Below, piece by piece: positions 8,935-17,923 of a DNA stretch of 64,000 bases. The stretch lies in contig NZ_FNRE01000010.1 of assembly GCF_900107705.1 (NCBI RefSeq), forward strand, positions 62,001 to 126,000, written 5' to 3'. The notes beneath the pieces were generated by a model. That model searched no databases, was not told the DNA's origin, and saw only the letters and a list, made by a program, of their open reading frames with translations. How positions within the stretch are numbered: the stretch's first letter is position 1; each line of letters opens with the position of its first letter. Source of the stretch: Prevotella sp. tc2-28. Lineage in GTDB: Bacteria > Bacteroidota > Bacteroidia > Bacteroidales > Bacteroidaceae. Made by a program: the position numbers and the translations under genes.

Positions 8935-8978
8935 TTAAAAAAATGGGAAAAATTGGTATTTCACTAATTTTTCCCATT
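8935..8978 (-). terminator. Intrinsic terminator after the pectin operon
   Basis: A perfect 13-bp stem (8942-8954 with 8966-8978, AATGGGAAAAATT type) with an 11-nt loop is followed on the minus strand by a run of T. It lies just after the stop of the gene ending at 8985. Confidence 0.8.
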
Positions 8979-8984
8979 GAAATC

Positions 8985-11966
8985 TTATTTTTTCTGCAAC
9001 CAGAAGATGCCTTTTTCTTTTAGCTTCACATCATCTTTTATGTTGCCTATTCGTCTTATTTGGCCTGTCCGCTCGTCTATCTGATACAAAATATAGGTGT
9101 CCTTGCTTGGTAGAGTGATGTTTTGTCCACTGTTTTGTGGTAAATAGACCACCATGCCCTCAGTGCTCTTCAGTAGATAATAATCTTCCATTTTCTCCGG
9201 TTTCATCGAAGAAATGCTACTCAGGAATTTTTCATCTTTTACGGGAATGACGGCACACGAACCTCCGGCCATGAGCGACGCCCATCCCAATTCTGGATAT
9301 TTCTGGGCTGAATAGATGACGGCCTTGTTGTATTTTGCACGATACTCACTGACTGCTTGATAGACATCTTCAAAACGAGCACTTCCTGTTTTTATCTTGC
9401 GCATATACTGGCGCTGTGCCATGTTGACACCTCCTTGTGGAGCATATTCTCCCTTATTGTGGTAAAACCATTGCTCAATATCAATGATATCAACTATCTT
9501 AGAGCGAATGGGGTCTTCTAAGATAGCGTCTTGTACGTCTTTGTTAACGGCAAGGTCAACAAGAACTGGGCCATTTTCTTTTTCCCATTCTCCTACTACA
9601 TCCAGCCAGAACTGTACGAAGTGCAACGGGCCAGTAAACTCTTCTCCGATGGAATGTATGACGTTTTGCTGGCCTTTGAAGGCATCGAGCGACTGGCGGA
9701 TGTACTGTCGATGCAATTCACGTAGTGTCGGGTTGTTGATGTCATAGAACAAGGTCGCCGTAAAAATACGCTTGTCGCCTGTAAAGTTAACAGGTTCCAG
9801 GAATGGCGTTTGATTGATATTGTTCGCAGTGCGCCAAGGACAGTCCACCCAGTGGGCGCCAGCTTCCAGAATGTTATGTTGGAAGTAGTGTTGGTTTTTC
9901 AGCAAAATACCGATGGGTTCAGTCTTTTTGGCGAACTGTTGCAGTCTCCAGAAATACCATTTGTTCAGTTGGGTAAGGTCGTATTTCGACATGCCATCCC
10001 ATGCTAGTTCCTTTCCCGTACGAGCAAAAGGCTGTTCGTAGAAAGGAGCCCATGCGTCACCATTCTTACGACGAATACGCTCATGGTCATCACGACGACG
10101 ATCAGTCCACAAACCATAGTTCTGACTGAATAAAAGTGTGTGAGAGCGTTGCATCTCAATAATCACACTGTCAATACGGTCAGTACCTCCCTTGCCTTCC
10201 TGTCCCGGAACAAAGCGGGTCAGTGCATATTTCGCCTTCGCCATAGCCGCGTCAGTAGTTCGTCCGTTCCACCAAGGTGTTTGGTGCTTGCCGCCTACAA
10301 GGACATGGCCATCTTGGGTGAGCCACGCGTTGGTAATAGTATAGTTTGTTTTACTAGTTTTACTAGTCTTACTAGTCATCTTAAATTTACTAGTCTTACT
10401 AGTGATATCCCCCTCAAACTGGGCTCCATCAATCCACTGCTGCAAGGTAGTGCGTGGTTTCAAAGCTTCCTTGGCCATTTGGATAGCTTCTTCGATAGTT
10501 GGTGAAGAGGATGCATTGGTGTTTCTTTCCAATACCCTGCATTGGGCTGTCACATCGCGTCCTAAGCGTTTTTCTAACTGTGCCGCGTACAATGAATATG
10601 GTTTCACATGCTCGTTCATCTCCGTATATTCTCCGTTACCCATCACTTGTCCCCAACAACCTCGTGAATAGTTCCTGTTCAGTGTGTCGGGAGAGTAGCA
10701 GAATAAACCGGAGGCGGTGGATTGCCACATGGTGCTGTTAGCAGTACTCCAGCCTGCACCGAACTTTTCCAGTTCCCAGTTCTTGAATACGATATCGTTA
10801 CCATCGATGTTTACGATATCAAACAGAATACCAGGTGCCCATGACGAGATGGCACCACTGGGACCGAATGATTCATAACTGTCACACTGCACAAAGGCAT
10901 TGGGACCTGCTGCAGTATGTCCGACAGCGAAGTCGTTAATTCCATGTTCCGAGTAGCAGCGTTGAAAAAGTGTCTTCTGGCCAAAGGTTAGGAATGTACG
11001 ACGGCGGAAACCTCCAATTTCTGATATGGGTTGTAACGATTGGCAGTCCTCAACGGTAATCTGTTGTGCTGATTTCTGTATGACGACGGCTGATCCGGCA
11101 AAATGACGGAAATTCACCATGCGCACCCAGCAGTCTTCTGCATCAGCCACGTAGACACCATCCCAGCAGTGGTTCTCGTCCATTGGTAATGCCCGGTTGT
11201 AGTCAGACTCCAAAGTCATGTTCTCTACGCCGCATTCACGGATAAGACCTTTATGCTCGTAAACGATGGCTTGAGCTCCGCCCCAACGGTTTTCTATCGT
11301 TGTGGTGATAGGTGCATCAATGATGATATCAGAACCGTTTACAGCCATAATCTGACGATTCCAACGAAGATCAATATCGCCAGGATGCCATGCCCAGTAT
11401 CCCATTCGCTTACCACCTCCAAATGACAGGCAGTCAAGAGATGCTATCCATGCGGCAGTCGAGGGCCGATGGATGATGATCCTGCTATTGGCTGACAACC
11501 GTGTGTTGCTGGCGACGGGAAGGGTTATTGCGCCGGCTTTCACATCGGACACTTCAAACGTGTCCTTTGTTATAATATCGGGCGTACCTTCTATATATAT
11601 AAGAGCACCGCGGTCGTATCCGGTCTTGCGTAGGATAGTCTTGTCACGTCCACAGCCTCGTAGGATGACACCGCTAGTACGGATGCGAATGGGTTCGCTG
11701 ATGATAAAGGTGCCTTCTCCGAGCAAGATGGCGCCACGCAGTCCTGTCTGCTTGTCAGGTTTTTGTTGGCTTAGCCAGTCGATGGCAGCTTGTAGTGTCT
11801 GTGCATCGTCTTGTCCTGACGGTTGAACATAGGTGGCTACCCTTGCTGACGGGATAAGTTGTTCTGAACGATGATAGCCACAATACGAGTAATCCATCGG
11901 CACCTCTTGGGCTGCCGATGGAATTACAAATAATACTGTCAAAGCGACTAATAAGTGCTTGTTCAT
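8985..11966 (-). CDS. Exported two-part protein: beta-helix plus DUF6298-like domain
   Basis: The 993-residue protein starts with a signal peptide (LLVALTVLFVIPSAAQE). Residues about 50-330 look like a right-handed parallel beta-helix of the pectate-lyase-3 type (GAILLGEGTFIISEPIRIR, GVILRGCGRDKTIL). After a Thr/Ser/Lys-rich linker near residue 530, the C-terminal half (about 560-990) has the look of a glycosidase-like barrel (SIGEEFTGPLHFVQFWLDVV, DIIDIEQWFYHNKGEY); I associate it with DUF6298, from memory. It is the third gene of an operon with a PL1 lyase and a DUF3826 gene, so it probably acts on pectin fragments in the periplasm. No catalytic residues can be named. Neighbouring gene ends 6 bp upstream. 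Confidence 0.75.
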   Translation of the reverse strand: MNKHLLVALTVLFVIPSAAQEVPMDYSYCGYHRSEQLIPSARVATYVQPSGQDDAQTLQAAIDWLSQQKPDKQTGLRGAILLGEGTFIISEPIRIRTSGVILRGCGRDKTILRKTGYDRGALIYIEGTPDIITKDTFEVSDVKAGAITLPVASNTRLSANSRIIIHRPSTAAWIASLDCLSFGGGKRMGYWAWHPGDIDLRWNRQIMAVNGSDIIIDAPITTTIENRWGGAQAIVYEHKGLIRECGVENMTLESDYNRALPMDENHCWDGVYVADAEDCWVRMVNFRHFAGSAVVIQKSAQQITVEDCQSLQPISEIGGFRRRTFLTFGQKTLFQRCYSEHGINDFAVGHTAAGPNAFVQCDSYESFGPSGAISSWAPGILFDIVNIDGNDIVFKNWELEKFGAGWSTANSTMWQSTASGLFCYSPDTLNRNYSRGCWGQVMGNGEYTEMNEHVKPYSLYAAQLEKRLGRDVTAQCRVLERNTNASSSPTIEEAIQMAKEALKPRTTLQQWIDGAQFEGDITSKTSKFKMTSKTSKTSKTNYTITNAWLTQDGHVLVGGKHQTPWWNGRTTDAAMAKAKYALTRFVPGQEGKGGTDRIDSVIIEMQRSHTLLFSQNYGLWTDRRRDDHERIRRKNGDAWAPFYEQPFARTGKELAWDGMSKYDLTQLNKWYFWRLQQFAKKTEPIGILLKNQHYFQHNILEAGAHWVDCPWRTANNINQTPFLEPVNFTGDKRIFTATLFYDINNPTLRELHRQYIRQSLDAFKGQQNVIHSIGEEFTGPLHFVQFWLDVVGEWEKENGPVLVDLAVNKDVQDAILEDPIRSKIVDIIDIEQWFYHNKGEYAPQGGVNMAQRQYMRKIKTGSARFEDVYQAVSEYRAKYNKAVIYSAQKYPELGWASLMAGGSCAVIPVKDEKFLSSISSMKPEKMEDYYLLKSTEGMVVYLPQNSGQNITLPSKDTYILYQIDERTGQIRRIGNIKDDVKLKEKGIFWLQKK
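10353..10403 (-). repeat. In-frame 9-bp repeats (ACTAGTAAR) in the linker
   Basis: Five ACTAGT palindromes start at 10353, 10362, 10371, 10389 and 10398, a 9-bp period with one interrupting unit. They encode repeated Thr-Ser-Lys in the linker between the two halves of the enclosing protein. Loss or gain of units would keep the frame. Confidence 0.9.
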
Positions 11967-11972
11967 TTCTCT

Positions 11973-12587
11973 TTACTTTTTCTTCGCCTCTTCTATTCTT
12001 TTCATCCAGTTGTCACGTTCCTTCTTCAGGTCGTAACCGCGTGCAGAGAGCCAGTTGTTGGTACGTCCACGGTACTTGTCGAACCAAAAGTGCTTGCCTT
12101 TGGAATCAGCGGCATCCATAGCATACTCTCGAGCCTCTTGGAGCCAGATGAGCACTTGTGTTTTCTCTTCCTCGGTCAGTGATGGAATCATCTCTAACGT
12201 CGCACGATAGTCACGTTTCAATCGACCATAGGTCATGCCATCCTTGACGGCATCAATCTGCTCATTGGTCAGATAGAGGGAGAGGGCAGATGCGAGTTCG
12301 AAATGATGTTTGTAGAGCTCTGCGTCACGGGCATCCTGATGAGTCTTGTCATACTTGTTGTGGATGTCGTTCAGCAAGAAATAGCGATTGGCAATGATAT
12401 TGCGCACGCTTTCTGCCTTTTGGGCATCTGCCAAGTTCAGACCGTCAACAATTTTCTGTGCACGTCCCTTGATGGTCTCTACGTATTTAGGATCCTGCCC
12501 CTCAGTATTGAGAGGAACGACCTGACCTTTGCTTTCTATTGAGACTAAGGTGATTAGTCCGACAAGTAAAACTAGAACTTTTTTCAT
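11973..12587 (-). CDS. DUF3826 exported protein
   Basis: The 204-residue protein has a signal peptide (VLVLLVGLITLVSIESKGQ) and a largely alpha-helical, charged body (KIVDGLNLADAQKAESVRNI, LYLTNEQIDAVKDGMTYGRL, MIPSLTEEEKTQVLIWLQEA). This fits DUF3826, a family I recall from pectin utilisation loci of Bacteroidetes. It sits between the PL1 lyase and the DUF6298-like gene with gaps of 6 bp on each side, so it should be co-transcribed. Biochemical role unknown; a periplasmic helper in pectin handling is the contextual guess. Confidence 0.75.
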   Translation of the reverse strand: MKKVLVLLVGLITLVSIESKGQVVPLNTEGQDPKYVETIKGRAQKIVDGLNLADAQKAESVRNIIANRYFLLNDIHNKYDKTHQDARDAELYKHHFELASALSLYLTNEQIDAVKDGMTYGRLKRDYRATLEMIPSLTEEEKTQVLIWLQEAREYAMDAADSKGKHFWFDKYRGRTNNWLSARGYDLKKERDNWMKRIEEAKKK

Positions 12588-12593
12588 ATGCTA

Positions 12594-14336
12594 TTACATC
12601 AGTTTTCCTTTAGCAGCCAGCGTGTCATAGTTGTTGTTCAGGTTACGCCAGTCTGTCTTGGTATTTGGGTTGATGCCGTTGATATATTTCTCGATGTTAG
12701 TATAGCCGTCACCGTTGCAGTCCTTTACAGCGTCTGAGGCATCGTTGGGGTTCAACCCATACTGCTTTTCCCATTCGTCGGGCATACCGTCATTGTCGGT
12801 GTCAACATAAGGCTCCCACGACTTGTACTCAGGATAACCACCCATCTGACGAGGATCGGTGATGATACCTTGTTTATAAGAGTCTTTGCCCAAGCGACGA
12901 TACTTGAAGAAACCTTCATCGTTTTTTGACTTCTCGTGCAGACCCCACATATCACCGTAAGGGTTGTCCTTCACCTTCTTCTCATATTTATCTACGAAGT
13001 AGGCCTGACCAGTACGAACCTCGTCACAGATACGCTGGTCAACGATGTCGCGGCAAGGGATATTGGCTCCTGCATTGGCGAGCACCCAATCGAAGGCCTG
13101 TTCAGCACCCATTACCTTGACGAAAGGCATCTCAAATGGTTCATTCGAACGCATCAGCGCCTTTTCGGTAGCGTCCATTTCACCATCCTTGTCAGCAGTC
13201 TGGATGCCACCGTTCCAGTTGTCTTTTGTAATTTCAGGATATCCCTCCATGATGTTGCCGACAGCATAGACGCGACCGAACTGCTTGAAGGGGAACAAAC
13301 CCTGTGAGCGGCTTTCAGCCTTCACGATGCGATGACCAATAGGACCATCTTTTGGTGTCAGAGGACCGGGCTTGTAGTAGTTGTTGATGAAGTTCGACAT
13401 AGTAGTGAACTCGCCACCGTCAGCGGTACGGTGTACCCAGTTGTAGACAACATTGTTGATGTAGTTGAACACACCACCCCAACCAATGGACGGATTGCGC
13501 CCAGTATTGTCGGCCCAGAGGTTACGCATAAAGGTGGTGTTCTCACCACCGATGGTTGAACCAAAGGCGTGGTTCCAAGTGTCAAGAGCCTTGGCTGAAA
13601 TCGTGTTCTGAATAGTTACATTGACAGTAGGCTCCTTGCGGTTAGGCTTGCCGTCATGCATATCAAACATATGACGATAGAATGAGATATTCTCGTCAAG
13701 ACCCCATTCGCAAGAGCAGTGGTCAATCATGATGTTACCTACGGGATTGCCACCGAAGGAGTCCTCACGGTTGGTCACCAACGTCTCACCACGACGGAAG
13801 CGCATGTGGCGTACAATGACATCATGCGTATCAACCTGGAATGACTCACCTGCGATGATGACACCGTCACCAGGAGCAGTTTGTCCGGCAATGGTGATAT
13901 AGGGAGCACGAACGTAGATAGGTGATTTCAGGCGAATGATACCGCTGACGTTGAACACGATGATACGTGCACCACCTTGCTCACAAGCCCAGCGGAACGA
14001 GCCAGGACCATCGTCGTTCAGGTTGGTAACGGTCAGCACCTTGCCACCGCGTCCACCGAAGGTAAACATACCACCACCCTCAGCACCAGGGAATGCGGGA
14101 ATTTTAGCCTGACGCAAGTCATAGGGGCGAGCTGCCCAGGGTACATAGGGGCGACCAGCCTTGGCTTCTTCTATCACGATGGGGAATGCTACCTCCCACG
14201 CAGAGTCGGAGTGTGCCTTCCATTGGGCTTTCTGTTCGCTGATAAGCTTGGCAGCTTCATCAGTCAACTGAGGATACTGTGCACTGGCCGTCATACAAAA
14301 CAGGCTTGTTGCAGCCATCATCAAAATCTTCTTCAT
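12594..14336 (-). CDS. Pectate lyase, polysaccharide lyase family 1
   Basis: The 580-residue secreted lyase has a signal peptide (MMAATSLFCMTASAQ). FPGAEGGGMFTFGGRGGKV, NLNDDGPGSFRWACEQGG and ITIAGQTAPGDGV open the PL1 beta-helix, and IMIDHCSCEWGLDENISF carries the conserved Ca-site Asp region. The C-terminus has Ca-binding acidic repeats (DTDNDGMPDEWEKQYGLNP, DCNGDGYTNIEKYINGI), like dockerin or thrombospondin type 3 loops. It would cleave homogalacturonan by beta-elimination. First gene of the minus-strand pectin operon, divergent from a TonB receptor at 14464; no clear -7 box was found for it in the 127-bp gap. Confidence 0.9.
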   Translation of the reverse strand: MKKILMMAATSLFCMTASAQYPQLTDEAAKLISEQKAQWKAHSDSAWEVAFPIVIEEAKAGRPYVPWAARPYDLRQAKIPAFPGAEGGGMFTFGGRGGKVLTVTNLNDDGPGSFRWACEQGGARIIVFNVSGIIRLKSPIYVRAPYITIAGQTAPGDGVIIAGESFQVDTHDVIVRHMRFRRGETLVTNREDSFGGNPVGNIMIDHCSCEWGLDENISFYRHMFDMHDGKPNRKEPTVNVTIQNTISAKALDTWNHAFGSTIGGENTTFMRNLWADNTGRNPSIGWGGVFNYINNVVYNWVHRTADGGEFTTMSNFINNYYKPGPLTPKDGPIGHRIVKAESRSQGLFPFKQFGRVYAVGNIMEGYPEITKDNWNGGIQTADKDGEMDATEKALMRSNEPFEMPFVKVMGAEQAFDWVLANAGANIPCRDIVDQRICDEVRTGQAYFVDKYEKKVKDNPYGDMWGLHEKSKNDEGFFKYRRLGKDSYKQGIITDPRQMGGYPEYKSWEPYVDTDNDGMPDEWEKQYGLNPNDASDAVKDCNGDGYTNIEKYINGINPNTKTDWRNLNNNYDTLAAKGKLM

Positions 14337-14450
14337 GTTTATTGATTTAAAATGTTGGTTCTATGCCTATAAGACGTTCAAAATGAGCAAATGTCTATTC
14401 GATAAACGTTTTTTTGCATAGATTTACAATAAGATTTAAATAAATAGTCG

Positions 14451-14458
14451 TAACTTTG
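14451..14458 (+). promoter_or_regulatory. -7 box, 5 bp before the TonB receptor start
   Basis: TAACTTTG at 14451-14458 ends 5 bp before the ATG at 14464. Transcription would start at or next to the start codon, suggesting a leaderless message. The -33 element is poor. Confidence 0.55.
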
Positions 14459-14463
14459 CAGCC

Positions 14464-16533
14464 ATGAACAGACTAAAGATACTGCTGTTGGCACTAATGC
14501 CACTGACGGCTGGAGCTCAGGACACCACAACGGTGAAAGGGCAACAGTTGCAGGAAGTCATCGTCAATGCGAATAATGCACAGCGACGCATTGGTTCGGT
14601 GCAGATTGGTGCAGAACAGATACAGATAAAGGAACTAACCTCGGCTCCGGCCCTGTTTGGTGAGATTGATGTGATGCGCTCGTTACAGCTGTTACCTGGC
14701 GTCAAGTCAGAGAGCGACGGTTCAAGCAGTTTCCAGGTTCGTGGAGGAACTTCCGCCCAAAACACGATACTTTACGATGAGGCTCCTGTCTATAATATTG
14801 GTCATCTGGCAGGCCTCTTCTCCACTTTCAACGATAATGCACTGGCTACTGCCACACTTTTCAAAGGATTGGTTCCTGCCCAATATGGCGGTGCGTCATC
14901 AGCGGTGCTTGATATCATTAGCCGTGCGGGACGTACAGACCGATGGGGTGGCAATGTGAGCATAGGTCTGTTGTCTGCCAAAGGTTCCATAGAAGGTCCT
15001 GTGATAAAGGATAAACTAGGGCTGGTTTTCAATGTGCGCCGTTCGTATGCAGACCTTTTTCTGAAGCTGACGGACGATTACCGGGACAACTCCTTGTACT
15101 TCTTTGACACCAACTTGAAACTGGACTATAAGATGAACGATCGCAATCGTCTGTTTCTCTCGTTCTATGCCAGTCATGATAAGACAGCACTTACGGATAT
15201 GGTGGACATGCAATGGACTAATATGGCAGGGAGCCTGTCGTGGTTGCATCAGTTCCGTGGACGGTCAACTTCTCAGACCACGCTCTTTGCTTCTTCCTAC
15301 AAAACAGACAACGGTATCAGTATCTTAGGTATGAACATCGCCTATCAAGGGCATATCCGTCATACGGGAATACACCAGAATTTCCGTCTGATGTTGGGAA
15401 ATCATGAGTTGAATACGGGTTTGCAATCCATGTTGACGGATGTGAAGTCAGCAGAGTGGACGCGTATGTCGAACCATGAGAAAGAACAACGTAAGGCTTG
15501 GGACAATGCTGCTTGGTTGAACTGGCAGTACAGTCCCGTAGAGCAATGGACGTTCTCTGCTGGTGTCCGACTGACAGCTTTTTCTGCCCTTGGCGGTCCC
15601 TATTATTACGACGTTGATGAGAAGGGAAACATCACATGGCTTTACAAGCGTACGAAGAACATGCCTGTTAAGACACATCTGACGGTAGAACCACGTGTAA
15701 GCATGGTTTATCAGCCATCAGAACAATGGAGCGTAAAGGCAGGATATAGCCGTACATCACAGAACATCCATGCATTGCGGAGCCAGAGCACAACAACTCC
15801 CTTCGACCGCTATACTATCAGTACCAATCTGGTGAAACCTGAAATTGCTGACCAGATGAGTCTTGGCGTATTTTATATGACACCACAACAAGACTATGAC
15901 TTCTCGCTCGAGGGTTACTATCGGCATGTTGATAATGTCCTCGACTATCGTGACGGTATCAGCTTTGCATCGGCTATTGAGATTGAGCGGCTTGTACTGG
16001 CAGGCGAGGGCAGAGGTTATGGTGCCGAGATGTGTGCTCGTAAGAATAGTGGACGCCTGACGGGATGGCTTAGCTACACATTATCATGGTCGCAGACACG
16101 TATCGATGGTATCAGTCAGGGACAGTGGTATGATGCCAACAACGACCGTCGTCACGATATTAATGTGGTGGCAACCTATAAGCTCAACGATGCATGGACG
16201 TTCAATGCTGCATGGGTCTTTAATTCCGGACAGGCATTTACGGCTCCAAGTGCCAAATACCAGATTATCGACAATTACATCTATTATTATGCTGAGCGTA
16301 ATGGCTATCGGGCTCCTGACTATCACCGACTGGACGTGAGTGCTACGTGGAGCAAGAAAATCAAAGGTGGAAGGATGACACGTGAGTGGAATTTCGGCAT
16401 CTACAACCTGTACAACCGCTATAATCCCTATCTCATCCGCTTCGAGGACAGCCAATACGGACGAGGCACTCGTGCCAAGCAGTATAGCCTCTTCGGCATC
16501 GTTCCTTCTGTATCGTTCAATCTGAAATTCTAA
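14464..16533 (+). CDS. TonB-dependent outer-membrane receptor (DUF4249-linked)
   Basis: The 689-residue protein has a signal peptide (ILLLALMPLTAGAQ), a plug domain (LQEVIVNANNAQRR, then QLLPGVKSESDGSSSFQVRG and NTILYDEAPVYNIGHLAGLF) and a beta-barrel ending in aromatic residue FNLKF, as outer-membrane proteins do. Many Bacteroidetes relatives are longer because they carry an N-terminal carboxypeptidase-regulatory domain; here the plug follows the signal almost directly. The next gene (DUF4249) overlaps by 1 bp, a standard pairing for this receptor subgroup. Substrate unknown; location between pectin genes hints at, but does not prove, a carbohydrate link. Confidence 0.9.
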   Translation: MNRLKILLLALMPLTAGAQDTTTVKGQQLQEVIVNANNAQRRIGSVQIGAEQIQIKELTSAPALFGEIDVMRSLQLLPGVKSESDGSSSFQVRGGTSAQNTILYDEAPVYNIGHLAGLFSTFNDNALATATLFKGLVPAQYGGASSAVLDIISRAGRTDRWGGNVSIGLLSAKGSIEGPVIKDKLGLVFNVRRSYADLFLKLTDDYRDNSLYFFDTNLKLDYKMNDRNRLFLSFYASHDKTALTDMVDMQWTNMAGSLSWLHQFRGRSTSQTTLFASSYKTDNGISILGMNIAYQGHIRHTGIHQNFRLMLGNHELNTGLQSMLTDVKSAEWTRMSNHEKEQRKAWDNAAWLNWQYSPVEQWTFSAGVRLTAFSALGGPYYYDVDEKGNITWLYKRTKNMPVKTHLTVEPRVSMVYQPSEQWSVKAGYSRTSQNIHALRSQSTTTPFDRYTISTNLVKPEIADQMSLGVFYMTPQQDYDFSLEGYYRHVDNVLDYRDGISFASAIEIERLVLAGEGRGYGAEMCARKNSGRLTGWLSYTLSWSQTRIDGISQGQWYDANNDRRHDINVVATYKLNDAWTFNAAWVFNSGQAFTAPSAKYQIIDNYIYYYAERNGYRAPDYHRLDVSATWSKKIKGGRMTREWNFGIYNLYNRYNPYLIRFEDSQYGRGTRAKQYSLFGIVPSVSFNLKF

Positions 16534-17357
16534 TGACTGCAATGAAGAAATATAATAAATACCTGTTGGCGCTCACGTTAGCTTTATCGTTAACCTCTTG
16601 CGAAAAGGACATACCTATGGATTACCACGAGGTCAACTCGCTTTACGTGGCTGAGGGCACTACAACACAGAAGGGTACCCAGGTGCAAGTGAGCACAACG
16701 CAGAATGTGACGGACAACTCACGCTCTGGTCACTATGTGGATAATGCCAAAGTGGTCATTACGATTAAGAAATACGATTATTCGGAGGAGCTGAAATATA
16801 CAAGGAATGGTATATATACCTCGACCTTGAAAGGCGAACCTGGGCTTACTTACGATTTGGACATCTATGTTGACGACAAGCATTTCTCGTCATCATCCAC
16901 CATGCAGGAGGAGCCTGTCATGAACTCGTTTCGCTTCGTATGGAAAAAGGTGTTGAATACACGTTATCTCTTTGGAGAGCTGAAAATCCAGGATACCCCT
17001 GACCAGAACAGCTATTACTTCGCACATATCTATCGGAATAATGTGGGCTACCGATGGGCTGTGATAAAAGACGAGCACAACCGAAACGGCGAACTGCTTC
17101 AGTTGTTCCAATGCTGTTCAGAAAAGGATATGGATAAAGGCGACTCTGAAGCCTTGAGTGATGGTGACAACATCCGATTGGAGTTACGTTCCATCGACAA
17201 GCTTTCTTACGACTATCTGTATTCTATGCAGGTGATGGACAATGCTGGCACCAATCCTATTGCCAATTTCACCGGTGGGTGTCTGGGCTATTTCTCAGCT
17301 TGTCATGTATTAAGCTATAATTACAAGTTCATTCGCTCTGAAGTGGTCGAGGAATAA
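16533..17357 (+). CDS. DUF4249 surface or periplasmic lipoprotein
   Basis: The 274-residue protein has a lipoprotein signal (LALTLALSLTSCEKD). The body VNSLYVAEGTTTQKGTQVQV and DNAKVVITI, followed by extracellular-domain-like beta structure, fits DUF4249, usually encoded directly after a TonB receptor. Its first ATG (16533) overlaps the receptor stop as TAATG; a second ATG at 16542 is equally possible and gives a cleaner n-region. It likely caps or assists the receptor at the outer membrane. Ligand unknown. Confidence 0.85.
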   Translation: MTAMKKYNKYLLALTLALSLTSCEKDIPMDYHEVNSLYVAEGTTTQKGTQVQVSTTQNVTDNSRSGHYVDNAKVVITIKKYDYSEELKYTRNGIYTSTLKGEPGLTYDLDIYVDDKHFSSSSTMQEEPVMNSFRFVWKKVLNTRYLFGELKIQDTPDQNSYYFAHIYRNNVGYRWAVIKDEHNRNGELLQLFQCCSEKDMDKGDSEALSDGDNIRLELRSIDKLSYDYLYSMQVMDNAGTNPIANFTGGCLGYFSACHVLSYNYKFIRSEVVEE

Positions 17358-17361
17358 ACGA

Positions 17362-17802
17362 TTATTGCTTGTCCAGTGTGACGACAGCTGTCATTCCACT
17401 GCTTCCTTCCATCGAGAAGTCGTACTCTACCACCACTTGACTGGCAGAGAGTGACGTGATGCGCCATATCAGTATATGCTCTGTGCCGTCAAATTCAGAG
17501 CTTGTAATGCGTATCATGGTGGTGCTAGCCACGTAAGTTCCGTGCAATGCTCCCCATACGGGGTTACCTTCCTCGTCCTCGTGGTCTATATAGGTTAGGG
17601 CACATGTGCCATCCTCGTTGAAGATGACCTGCTTGTAGTTAAATTCCAGTCCAGGATCCTCGTCACTCTTAATAATATATGAGAAAGCCCACTTGCCTGG
17701 CAGCACTTCTCTTATCATGCCGTCGTCACTGTCGTCCAGCTTGTCGCAGCTTGTCAGCACGACGCTACACAACATCAATGTCCAAATCAGTATCTTATTC
17801 AT
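17362..17802 (-). CDS. Small lipocalin-like lipoprotein
   Basis: The 146-residue protein has a lipobox (LMLCSVVLTSCDKLDDSD). LPGKWAFSYIIKSDEDPG, FNEDGTCALTYIDH and the alternating beta pattern to the end resemble lipocalin-like or DUF5004-type Bacteroidetes lipoproteins. I start at ATG 17802: a TACCTTTG box lies only 5 bp upstream, inside the longer ORF from 17838, so the longer start cannot be on this message. It converges with the DUF4249 gene (4 bp apart). No specific function can be given. Confidence 0.75.
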   Translation of the reverse strand: MNKILIWTLMLCSVVLTSCDKLDDSDDGMIREVLPGKWAFSYIIKSDEDPGLEFNYKQVIFNEDGTCALTYIDHEDEEGNPVWGALHGTYVASTTMIRITSSEFDGTEHILIWRITSLSASQVVVEYDFSMEGSSGMTAVVTLDKQ

Positions 17803-17807
17803 CGAGG

Positions 17808-17839
17808 CAAAGGTAACCAAATTTGGTAATACTACCAAA
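17808..17839 (-). promoter_or_regulatory. Promoter with start codon 5 bp beyond the -7 box
   Basis: On the minus strand, TTTG (17836-17839), 20 bp spacer, TACCTTTG (17808-17815). The ATG at 17802 follows after 5 bp, so the transcript is probably leaderless. Confidence 0.7.
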
Positions 17840-17866
17840 TATTTTAGGCCTTTTCATTTGTTGATA

Positions 17867-17903
17867 GCAAAAATACAGGCACGTCCTTGCGGGCGCGCCT
17901 GTA
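17867..17903 (-). terminator. Intrinsic terminator after the orphan DUF5123 gene
   Basis: TACAGGC...GCCTGTA arms (17874-17903) form a GC-rich stem with one mismatch and a TTGC loop. On the minus strand it is followed by TTTTTGC. It lies 20 bp past the stop at 17924. Confidence 0.75.
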
Positions 17904-17923
17904 CATTAATTTATAAATGTAGA

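Noticed and set aside
10353..10403. Possible recombinase site array (repeated ACTAGT)
   Set aside because: Lies in frame inside a coding linker, with a simple 9-bp period; no recombinase gene nearby.
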